31,834 bases of DNA from UBA1573 sp016794285 (GTDB lineage: Bacteria; Pseudomonadota; Alphaproteobacteria; Micavibrionales; Micavibrionaceae). A program made the translations under genes and the position numbers. A model generated the notes under the pieces. The model was not told the DNA's origin, made no database searches, and saw only the letters and a list, made by a program, of their open reading frames with translations. The first letter of the stretch is position 1, and every line of letters begins with the position of its first letter. Location: NCBI GenBank assembly GCA_016794285.1, contig JAEUKO010000014.1, positions 1 through 31,834 of the forward strand, in the 5' to 3' direction. Shown here in pieces: positions 7,302 to 14,091 of the stretch.

Positions 7302-7898
7302 CCAAACATGGAAAACCCGTTTGACCTGAGACGTTATTTTGCCCTGACAGCTATGGGGGGCTTGTTTTTTAGCTCCTTTGCAAACGCTGCCCTTGATTCC
7401 GTTGAACAAGAGACTGTCAACCAAATGAAAGAGCGCGGCGTAGCAAATTTTCTGCTTCTCAATAAGGCCAAGGGAAACTTGGTTATTGTTGAAAACGGGA
7501 AAGAAAAAGGCCGGATACCAGCCCTGTCTGGAAAACACAGGGGTGACACACTGCAAGAAGGTTTATCCATCACCCCTTCTGGAGTTTTTTCCCTCAGTCC
7601 TGAAAACGGCCCAGACCAGTTCTACCCAGCCATCAGCTTTTACAAAGAGGGGAACTCTTCCTATGTAATCCATCCGGTTTCTGGAGCCCGCGTGCCCAAG
7701 ATACTGGGGGGATCACCTCAAGGCAAACGCGTAACCGCTGGGTGTATAAACGTAACTATAAAAGATTTCTCAAGACTGTTCGGCTTTGCTTCGACTGACC
7801 GCAATCAGACTTTTCACGATGCCGAGGACCAACCCATCGTGGCTGGAAACTTTCTTGTTGTTATGGAAGAGCAACCTCCTGCTCACAAACCAAAATAA
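7281..7898 (+). CDS. Exported L,D-transpeptidase-like (YkuD) protein
   Basis: About 205 residues with a Sec signal peptide ending at FANA before ALDSV. The catalytic-domain signature is visible as YVIHPVSG, followed 24 residues after the histidine by the cysteine of RVTAGCINV. YkuD enzymes form 3-3 peptidoglycan crosslinks or attach proteins to the wall in the periplasm. The usual [S/T]HGC motif reads TAGC here, so the second histidine is replaced by alanine, while the first histidine and the cysteine remain. Start options are 7281, 7287 and 7308. None has a Shine-Dalgarno, and a strong -35 box overlaps the first two. It is the first gene of the plus-strand run leading to the type IVB secretion genes and may open the cell wall for that machine. 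The fold is likely; activity is less sure. Confidence 0.75.
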   Translation: MVMKIYGPNMENPFDLRRYFALTAMGGLFFSSFANAALDSVEQETVNQMKERGVANFLLLNKAKGNLVIVENGKEKGRIPALSGKHRGDTLQEGLSITPSGVFSLSPENGPDQFYPAISFYKEGNSSYVIHPVSGARVPKILGGSPQGKRVTAGCINVTIKDFSRLFGFASTDRNQTFHDAEDQPIVAGNFLVVMEEQPPAHKPK

Positions 7899-7899
7899 A

Positions 7900-7928
7900 T
7901 TGACATAATTTTAATAGTTTGATAGGAT
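7900..7928 (+). promoter_or_regulatory. Candidate sigma70 promoter of the lipoprotein gene
   Basis: TTGACA (7900-7905) and TAGGAT (7923-7928) are separated by exactly 17 bases, right after the stop codon of the preceding gene (7898). It would start transcription near 7935, with AAAGGG and the ATG at 7954 following. This is the best-matching promoter in the secretion block and may drive the downstream run. Confidence 0.6.
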
Positions 7929-7953
7929 CCCTCCTTGAAAAGGGTAAAAAATT

Positions 7954-8421
7954 ATGGGACACGCCGCCGGAAGACTTGGAAAGTTAATAGAAGCTTTTAC
8001 GCTCGGGGCAGGGCTTGCCCTTTCAGGCTGCGCCACAACGCAGCTTAACACCGAAACTTGCATGGCAGACACAGGCTACCAGGGAAGATTTCTTTCCTAC
8101 AGTTCCGGCACAAGCTTTCAGGAAGATTGTTCGCTCGGAAAAACGGCCGCCGCGACGGTCAATATGCGCAACAAGGACGGAAGTCTCAAACCTACAGCAC
8201 CTTTGTTCGATGCCAACTTTCGTAAAAATCTCCCCGCAGGGGCCATACTTCATTACGACTTTTTCCTCAGACAATATGGGATCACAAAGCAAGCACTAAA
8301 AGAGATTATGCAGAACCCTCCCCCTAAAGACCACGCCGCACAGCACGGTCTTTCCTGTGAAGATGTTGGAGGGAAAAAGATCTGCGATTTTGCTAATACG
8401 CTTAAGCTTGAGGCTAATTAA
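7954..8421 (+). CDS. Predicted lipoprotein of unknown function
   Basis: A 155-residue protein with a lipoprotein signal: charged start, hydrophobic FTLGAGLALSGC, with the lipobox LSGC placing the lipidated cysteine at residue 26. The mature part is followed by three more cysteines (in ETCMADTG, EDCSLGK and the GLSCEDVGGKKICDF pair region), which could form disulfides. No domain is recognised. It sits 55 bases after the transpeptidase-like gene with its own promoter and ahead of a DsbC/G-like gene. A cysteine-rich periplasmic lipoprotein next to a disulfide enzyme may be its substrate (inference). It could be an outer-membrane accessory of the type IVB system, but nothing in the sequence proves it. 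Confidence 0.72.
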   Translation: MGHAAGRLGKLIEAFTLGAGLALSGCATTQLNTETCMADTGYQGRFLSYSSGTSFQEDCSLGKTAAATVNMRNKDGSLKPTAPLFDANFRKNLPAGAILHYDFFLRQYGITKQALKEIMQNPPPKDHAAQHGLSCEDVGGKKICDFANTLKLEAN

Positions 8422-8504
8422 AGAGGCTCCCAACATTATTCTGTTTGAAGCCAGCCAAGCCTGAGGTAAAAGAGAGATCGATTGATTTTTTCGTGAGGAA
8501 TCCC

Positions 8505-9392
8505 ATGCGGTTTTTTATCCTGTGTTTTGCCCTGTTGATTGGCTCATCTTGTTCATTGCCAGCTTTCGCCCAAGAAAAAGCTGTTCCCCCGCTTCCTGCC
8601 CCTCTTAAGACAATGGTCGAAGAAGGAGCCCAGATTCGTTACCTTGGCAACGACCTTGGCCTTGACGGGTGGGTAACCATCAAAAACGCACAAGAACAGT
8701 ATTTCTACGTCACGCCAGACCAACAAGGTTTGGTGATGGGCGTTTTGTTTAACAGCAAGGGGGATACCGTAACTTTGCGCCAAATCAACCAACTCCGCAA
8801 AGCCGAAGGTCCAGCAATTGACAAACTGGCAGGTCTCCCTGATGCCGCCCCTCCACCAAGTCGGGAAGCAACCTCTACGCCAGAAATCGCCACCCCAACA
8901 AAAGACCTGCCCAAAGACTCATCTGAACCCAGCAAATCGGAAAAGTTCTATGCCGAAGTTGAGAAAGCCAACTGGTTAGCCCTGGGACAAAAAACGGCCC
9001 CCGCCCTTTATGTGTTTATTGATCCAGAGTGCCCCCATTGTCACGACATGATTACCGATGTGCGTAAATCTGGCTATTTGGAAAAAGGGTTGCTCCAGCT
9101 TCGCCTCATTCCTGTTGGCTTGATGAGCGAAAATAGCTTGGCAGAAGCCTCGTTTCTACTCGCCGCTCCCAATGCCCAAGAATTGCTCTATAAACATCTG
9201 GACGGTGATAAAAAAGCCCTTCTCGCAGATAAAAACGTTAACACCCAAGGGGTCCAAAGAAATATGTCCCTCATGCAGGACTGGAAACTTGACGTAACCC
9301 CATTTTCTGTTTACCGAGATGTGGCTGGAAAAATTAAAATCCTAAAAGGACGGCCAGACGATCTAAAAAAATTAGTTGCAGAGTTGCGATAA
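8505..9392 (+). CDS. Periplasmic DsbC/DsbG-like thiol-disulfide protein
   Basis: About 295 residues. ATG 8505 is chosen over an in-frame TTG at 8445 because GAGGA lies 5 bases upstream and because MRFFILCFALLIGSSCSLPAFAQ is then a clean signal peptide. An N-terminal domain (about 25-105) resembles the DsbC/G dimerisation region. A Pro/Ser-rich linker follows (about 110-145), then a thioredoxin fold with FIDPECPHCHDM; the active site CPHC is at 176-179, with a cis-proline region near DVTPFSVY. It likely isomerises or reduces disulfides of exported proteins. Thiol enzymes of this kind also occur in IncI and other conjugative type IV clusters (established). The position between a cysteine-rich lipoprotein and the dot genes suggests a service role for the secretion machine. 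Confidence 0.82.
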   Translation: MRFFILCFALLIGSSCSLPAFAQEKAVPPLPAPLKTMVEEGAQIRYLGNDLGLDGWVTIKNAQEQYFYVTPDQQGLVMGVLFNSKGDTVTLRQINQLRKAEGPAIDKLAGLPDAAPPPSREATSTPEIATPTKDLPKDSSEPSKSEKFYAEVEKANWLALGQKTAPALYVFIDPECPHCHDMITDVRKSGYLEKGLLQLRLIPVGLMSENSLAEASFLLAAPNAQELLYKHLDGDKKALLADKNVNTQGVQRNMSLMQDWKLDVTPFSVYRDVAGKIKILKGRPDDLKKLVAELR

Positions 9393-9420
9393 ACAAATTT
9401 TCCGTATATAGATAGTCGCT

Positions 9421-10389
9421 ATGGATAACAGATCAACATTTTTGCTACAGGTTCTTGAAAAACTCGCGTCTCCTTTAGTGGCCGCGATTAGCGAGGTTTC
9501 GGTTCGTCAAATGATGATTCCGGACCCAACCAAGCCAGGAGCCATGCGGCCTGAGGCAGAACAAGTTGCCAGTCTTTTGACTAAATCTACACAAATGAGT
9601 ATTGGCCTCTCAAACCTCGTCGATATGAGATTACCGGATAACGAGGCCGATTCGCTCCGTTTGGCTTTAACCAGCCTTTCTTCACCACTTATGGCCAATA
9701 TTTATCGCCTAGCCGGACGCACTCCTACCGAAGCCGAGATTGAACGGGTAACCGCCGCTATGAGTGCCGTTATCAGCTATTCAGAAAATTTTACCCCAGC
9801 AGGAGACGCAACCGTCCGCATGACGGGGCTTGAAGCGGATTTCATGCCATCTGATCCAGCCCAGATCCGTATTTTATACATGAGTGCCATATTACCAGCG
9901 GTTAACTCAGTTATGGCCTATTCCTTTGGCTTGCCAGAAAAGAAATTGGTACAGGATGTGGCGGATCGCTTGGTTCATGAGGCAAAAACCCTCCGACTTC
10001 GTGCCTTTCCTGATATGAATGAAAGAGAAGGGGCAAAATCGGATCTGGCCTTGTTGCGTATGGCCGCTTTGATTTACAGCCAATGCCATTTTGCAGAAAT
10101 GGCTAAACTCATGGCAACTGAGGATCAAGTTCGCCAAGGATTGGCCCCCACGATGACAACTCTTTGGCAGGCTTTCGGTTTACGGATGCAAATGCTTGAA
10201 GTTTTGGCTGATGCTCTCGTTCCCGGGGGAACCGCCAAACGCTCTGGCAGCGGAACAAGTGGGAGTGGACATAACCCCGCACCGCTTCGGGAAGCCTCCC
10301 CTCCCGCTGCTGCAGACCAAGGTTCCACGCCAAACGGGCCTCAAGGTAATCCGATGGCATTTTTTGCCAGAAAAAATTCCTCATCCTAG
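9421..10389 (+). CDS. Unknown helical protein with internal ~70-residue repeats
   Basis: A 322-residue protein without signal peptide or membrane helix. It is predicted to be all-helical by composition. By eye there are three related units whose first helices carry a proline at residues 18 (ASPLVAAI), 89 (SSPLMANI) and 159 (ILPAVNSVM), about 71 and 70 residues apart. Each is followed by a second amphipathic helix; a weaker fourth unit may begin near LAPTMTTLW (about 241). The last ~50 residues are Gly/Ser/Pro-rich and probably disordered. It lies 28 bases after the DsbC/G-like gene and 41 before the lytic transglycosylase, in the same orientation, so it is probably part of the secretion operon. 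I recognise no family. A cytosolic scaffold or coupling factor is possible. Confidence 0.7.
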   Translation: MDNRSTFLLQVLEKLASPLVAAISEVSVRQMMIPDPTKPGAMRPEAEQVASLLTKSTQMSIGLSNLVDMRLPDNEADSLRLALTSLSSPLMANIYRLAGRTPTEAEIERVTAAMSAVISYSENFTPAGDATVRMTGLEADFMPSDPAQIRILYMSAILPAVNSVMAYSFGLPEKKLVQDVADRLVHEAKTLRLRAFPDMNEREGAKSDLALLRMAALIYSQCHFAEMAKLMATEDQVRQGLAPTMTTLWQAFGLRMQMLEVLADALVPGGTAKRSGSGTSGSGHNPAPLREASPPAAADQGSTPNGPQGNPMAFFARKNSSS

Positions 10390-10430
10390 GCAAAAAACAG
10401 TATAATGGATACCACGGAGAGTGAAACGAG

Positions 10431-10853
10431 ATGAGTAAAGTTCTTGCGGCTTGCCTAATACTCGCGGCACAAACTTATGAAGTGCCACCAGCAGTCATGG
10501 TTGGTATTCTTCAGGTAGAAGGCGGGCGCGTTGGCCAGCAAGTTTCCAACACCAACGGGAGCTATGACCTTGGTCCGATGCAAATCAACACAATTTGGGT
10601 CCCCATGCTCGCCGATTACTGGGGGGTCAACCACCCGACAGCTAAACGTTGGATCAGGGATGACGCCTGCACCAATATGGGGGTTGCCGCATGGATCCTA
10701 AAGCGCCATATGGTTGAAACAGGTTCCTTGTCTAAGGCAATTGCTCACTACCACTCCCGCACCCCCTCTTTGGGATACCGCTATAAGGCCAAAGTCATTG
10801 AAGCCATGCGACGAAATGGCCTTATTCGCAGCTCGGCAACAATTCGCCGATAA
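10431..10853 (+). CDS. Lytic transglycosylase, VirB1/IagB/TrbN-like
   Basis: A 140-residue SLT-fold protein that would cleave glycan strands to let a secretion apparatus through the wall. Family motifs are VPPAVMVGILQVEGG with catalytic Glu30, SYDLGPMQIN with the conserved GxMQIN, the WxP step (TIWVPML), the AAWILKRHM helix, and the terminal AIAHYHS (the usual AIxxYxS). The residue after the catalytic glutamate is Gly, where Ser/Thr is more usual. A stop lies two codons upstream of the ATG, so the protein cannot begin earlier, and it has no clear signal peptide; the domain begins almost at residue 1. TATAAT at 10401-10406 upstream could be a -10 box, but no good -35 is seen. The neighbouring dotDCB genes support a type IVB role. 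Confidence 0.85.
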   Translation: MSKVLAACLILAAQTYEVPPAVMVGILQVEGGRVGQQVSNTNGSYDLGPMQINTIWVPMLADYWGVNHPTAKRWIRDDACTNMGVAAWILKRHMVETGSLSKAIAHYHSRTPSLGYRYKAKVIEAMRRNGLIRSSATIRR

Positions 10854-11008
10854 GTCTGTAGAAAATTGCAATTGGCTTTTTTCAGTGCTTGTTTCTCGTC
10901 CCCGAAACCGCTAAGGTGTTATGACTTTCAGGAATGGCCTGAGTCGGGTTGTTCTCGGTAGGTTTTACGAGATAGATAGTTTTTTTGAGAATAGGGTGTT
11001 TGTTCGTG

Positions 11009-11557
11009 ATGTCTCGCGCTGTTTTTCTTTTCTTGTTGGTTCCTGTTTTGGCACTGCTCAGTGCGTGCGAGCCGGGAAAACCTTTGGCAATTCATGACCC
11101 TCAGATGGTCGCGCAGCCTGATAAGGTTTCAATGCTCCTTGCGCAAGCTGCTGATAAGGCCTCGACTGCGCTTGAAACTCTGGCGGCCGTTGAACAAAAA
11201 CGGACCCCGACGGCACAAGTCCCTGCGATCACCGATGCCCCACCAGAGCTACGCCGCGCTGTGACCGTCAACTGGATTGGACCAGTTGATCAAATCACCA
11301 AAATGTTGACGGATCGTGCTGGCTATCGTTTTGCAGTTCTTGGAGCTGCCCCAGCGACACCCGTAACGGTTTCGATTGATGTCACCAACAAGCCAGTGAT
11401 TGATGTCTTGCGCAGCGTTGGTCTGCAACTTGGGGCGCGAGCAAATGTCCATGTAGACAGCTCTACTCGTGTGGTTGAACTCAACTACGCACCCGTCACA
11501 GGTCTTGGAGATTTGGCCACGCCGATGACACCAGAATCTGCTTCGGTTGGAATGTAG
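11009..11557 (+). CDS. dotD: Type IVB secretion lipoprotein DotD (TraH-like)
   Basis: A 182-residue outer-membrane lipoprotein of the IVB core complex; in Legionella, DotC and DotD bring DotH to the outer membrane. The signal FLFLLVPVLALLSAC carries lipobox LSAC with lipidated Cys20. The C-terminal domain (about 85-170) has the DotD secretin-N0-like fold. It starts at VTVNWIGPVDQITKML and continues with AGYRFAVLG, VTVSIDVTNKPVIDVLRSVGLQLG and VVELNYAP. I choose ATG 11009; a GTG at 11006 and a TTG at 10985 are also in frame, but the earlier ones add a poor signal sequence. It is first of the dotD-dotC-dotB-icmT set, with 14 bases to dotC. The 155 bases before it hold short AT-rich inverted repeats but no convincing promoter. 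Confidence 0.88.
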   Translation: MSRAVFLFLLVPVLALLSACEPGKPLAIHDPQMVAQPDKVSMLLAQAADKASTALETLAAVEQKRTPTAQVPAITDAPPELRRAVTVNWIGPVDQITKMLTDRAGYRFAVLGAAPATPVTVSIDVTNKPVIDVLRSVGLQLGARANVHVDSSTRVVELNYAPVTGLGDLATPMTPESASVGM

Positions 11558-11571
11558 AAAGGGAAAGATTC

Positions 11572-12504
11572 ATGTCTCTTTCTGCTTCTTGTTTTCTGAT
11601 TCGATCCATTGCCCTCACCACGGCAGCCTTTATTTGTTTTTCAGCTCTTCCTTGTGCTGTATTCGCGGCGGAGTATGGAGACATCGCCGAAGTTCAGCGG
11701 GGACCTGATGAGCTTCAAACACCCAAGACCCTTGCTCAACTGCAAGAAATTCCTGGCTATCAGGAACCAAAGGATGATGAGAAGACAGCCCTGCCTATTG
11801 ATATCCGCAAGGAAGCAGTTCAAGAGGCCGCTCTCTCTTTCGGTGCACGTGGGGGACTCGCAGCGCGCAGCTATGAAATTCGTAAAGAACTTTCCTCTCG
11901 CGGATCTTACATGGATAAAGTTTTTAACTTTCGCCAACTTTTGATTGCTGCTCCTTCTGGCATTTTAATCGAGCCTCCAATTATCTCAGAATCTCTCAAC
12001 GCCCTTTTGATTGAAGATAACGCGCAAAAGGCCGCTGTTTCTGATGCCGTTTACAGTATCAATAAAAACGTCCGTATCGTTTCTTCTCCAAGGGATTGGA
12101 GAACTTACCTTGAACGCGGATGGGGAGAGGTCACAGAACCTCCAGAAATTCTCCGTCCTAAAAATGATGAAGAGAGAGCTCTGTGGAGAGAGACCGTTGA
12201 AAAAGGATGGGTCCAAGGAGCTTCACAAGCTGACGAAGTTTTTGTGCAAGACTTAAATCGTTTGGTCGCTGATTTTAACGGGATGGTTCGCTATCGTAAA
12301 CTGCTCGCCCAAGGGATGGTTTCGCCGCCTTTTGCTCAGCAAATAGATCGGGGCGTGACAGTTGAGAGTAGCTCTTCTCCATCTGGAACAGGGGGCAAGC
12401 AAGATGTTGCTTCCACAATGCGGGTCGGCGATCGAGCTGTCGTGATTACTGGCGTTCCTCAACTTCTGACAGGAACAGAACAATGGCAGCCCGCAAGCCG
12501 ATAA
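11572..12504 (+). CDS. dotC: Type IVB secretion protein DotC (TraI-like)
   Basis: A 310-residue periplasmic or outer-membrane component of the IVB core complex. Family features are the EAALSFGARGGLAARSYEI block (about 83-101), the MDKVFNFRQLLI segment, IEPPIISES, the PRDWRTYLERGW motif and WREXVEKGWVQGASQADE. A Sec signal peptide ends near AVFA before AEYGDIAEVQ. A cysteine occurs as ALPC in the signal region, but the context does not fit a lipobox, unlike Legionella DotC, which is a lipoprotein. A GAAAGGGAAAG ribosome site precedes the ATG at 11572. The last 22 bases overlap the start of dotB, which indicates coupled translation. Confidence 0.88.
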   Translation: MSLSASCFLIRSIALTTAAFICFSALPCAVFAAEYGDIAEVQRGPDELQTPKTLAQLQEIPGYQEPKDDEKTALPIDIRKEAVQEAALSFGARGGLAARSYEIRKELSSRGSYMDKVFNFRQLLIAAPSGILIEPPIISESLNALLIEDNAQKAAVSDAVYSINKNVRIVSSPRDWRTYLERGWGEVTEPPEILRPKNDEERALWRETVEKGWVQGASQADEVFVQDLNRLVADFNGMVRYRKLLAQGMVSPPFAQQIDRGVTVESSSSPSGTGGKQDVASTMRVGDRAVVITGVPQLLTGTEQWQPASR

Positions 12505-13643
12505 GCCTTGTTAAGGGCGATCAGAGCCTTGTTCAAACATGGCCAGATGAGCCCGGGCGGTTTACCGAGGATCATGTAGACTCCTTCCTTTTGTGGTGTA
12601 TCAAAAAGGGGTCTTCCGACATTTCAATTCAAACAGATCGCCCAGTTTACACTGAGGTTCACGGGATACTGTATCCGGCAACTTACCGCCCACTTGATGC
12701 GGCGGACATGGCTGTTTTTCTCCATAAAATTTACGGCCCAGACGCACTGGCTCGCCTAGCCTCTGGAACAGACTTGGATGTTTCTTACGAAATTCGTCCT
12801 GACCGTTATAGTCGCTCGCGTTTTCGTGTGAACATTACCCCGATTCTTGCTCGGGGCCGCGATGCTGCCCAGATTACAATGCGGGTTTTGCCAGCGGAAC
12901 CCCCACGCATGGCAGACCTCAACGTTGAACAACAGATTATCGATAGCTGGGCTCCTCGTCAGGGTATGGTGGTTATTACTGGCCCAACAGGGTCAGGGAA
13001 AACAACTCTCCTTGCGGCTGGAATCCGGATGCTTCTTGAGCGGCCTTTTGGCTGTGGGAAGATTCTGACCTACGAGGCCCCAATCGAGTTCACCTATGAC
13101 ACGATTCATAGCCCCCGCTCCCTTGTTGCCCAATCAGAAATTCACCGCCACCTGCCTGATTTTGCCGCAGGTGTTCGCAACGCCCTGCGCCGAAAACCTC
13201 AGATCATTCTGGTTGGAGAAGCGCGGGACCGCGAAACGATTTCATCGGCAATTGAAGCCGCTCAAACCGGCCACGCCGTTTATACAACAACTCACACAAC
13301 GGGGGTGGCCTCAACCGTACGGCGGATGATTTCTGCCTTTGACAAACAAGAACGTTCGGAACGGGCCTACGCCCTCATGGAAACCCTGCGCCTCATCGTC
13401 ACGCAAGCTTTGGTTCCGCGCAAGAACGGTGGACGAATCGGCGTGCGAGAATGGATGGTATTCCCTGATGAAATTCGCGAAAAACTACTCGATATGGATT
13501 ACGAACATTGGACTCCAGAGATACAAAGAATGATTCCCTTCTACGGTCAAACAATGATGAAGTCAGCCAACCTTGTCTTTGACAAAGGAATTATTGAGAA
13601 ACGCTATTACTTGTTGCTCACTGCAGCAGGAGGGGGACACTGA
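12483..13643 (+). CDS. dotB: Type IVB secretion ATPase DotB (TraJ-like)
   Basis: A 386-residue hexameric cytosolic ATPase of the PilT/VirB11 superfamily that powers IVB secretion. Motifs: an N-terminal domain with SDISIQTDRPVYTEVHG, Walker A GPTGSGKT (about 167-174), the Asp box region LTYEAPIEF, Walker B IILVGEARD (about 241-249), and the His box GHAVYTTTHT. The C-terminal part has ALVPRKNGGRIGVREWMVF, as in DotB/TraJ. Length agrees with the family (about 375-390). It overlaps dotC by 22 bases and precedes icmT by 41. The order matches traH-I-J-K of IncI plasmids. PilT-type retraction ATPases are excluded by the flanking dot genes. Confidence 0.93.
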   Translation: MAARKPISLVKGDQSLVQTWPDEPGRFTEDHVDSFLLWCIKKGSSDISIQTDRPVYTEVHGILYPATYRPLDAADMAVFLHKIYGPDALARLASGTDLDVSYEIRPDRYSRSRFRVNITPILARGRDAAQITMRVLPAEPPRMADLNVEQQIIDSWAPRQGMVVITGPTGSGKTTLLAAGIRMLLERPFGCGKILTYEAPIEFTYDTIHSPRSLVAQSEIHRHLPDFAAGVRNALRRKPQIILVGEARDRETISSAIEAAQTGHAVYTTTHTTGVASTVRRMISAFDKQERSERAYALMETLRLIVTQALVPRKNGGRIGVREWMVFPDEIREKLLDMDYEHWTPEIQRMIPFYGQTMMKSANLVFDKGIIEKRYYLLLTAAGGGH

Positions 13644-13684
13644 AATTAACCTTTTGGCATTGATTTCAGATGTAACATCAAAAG

Positions 13685-13984
13685 ATGTCTAAGCAAGTCG
13701 CAGAAATTCAGGAAGAGATCAACTGGCACTGGCGCAACACCATGCGACCGATCCGTTTTTTCAAATTTGATGCCAAGGCTGCAATTCCGTTTTGTTTGCT
13801 CCTTGTCTATTTGCGCGTCTCGACAATCGTCTTTGCGATAGTAGTTATGCTCTTTTTCTGGATTCTGGAAAAAAACGGTCTCACCTTTGATGCGGCCATG
13901 CGCAGTGTTCGCACACTGTTGTTTGGAAAAGAACGTCCGGCACTAATGGCCTTCCGGTTCCGTCGCCTACGCGATTACGGTTGA
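13685..13984 (+). CDS. icmT: Type IVB secretion membrane protein IcmT (TraK-like)
   Basis: A 99-residue inner-membrane protein. It carries the IcmT landmarks HWRNTMRPIRFFKFDAKAAIP followed by two membrane helices (about 36-63, FCLLLVYLRVSTIVFAIVVM and LFFWIL) and a basic tail with RSVRTLLFGKERPA. In Legionella IcmT is needed for pore formation and export. The length is slightly above the usual ~86. The ribosome site is weak (AAAAG directly before the ATG). The 41-base gap after dotB contains a GATGT/ACATC palindrome at 13669-13679. A TTG overlapping its stop could start the next frame, but a better start lies downstream. Confidence 0.88.
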   Translation: MSKQVAEIQEEINWHWRNTMRPIRFFKFDAKAAIPFCLLLVYLRVSTIVFAIVVMLFFWILEKNGLTFDAAMRSVRTLLFGKERPALMAFRFRRLRDYG

Positions 13985-14091
13985 TTTGGCGATTCTTTCG
14001 AAAAACAATGCGAAAGACGCTTGAGTTTTCGGCTCTAGCCCTTTATTTTGCGATACTTGAACTCAGGTATATTTTCGGATCGGGAGCAGTC

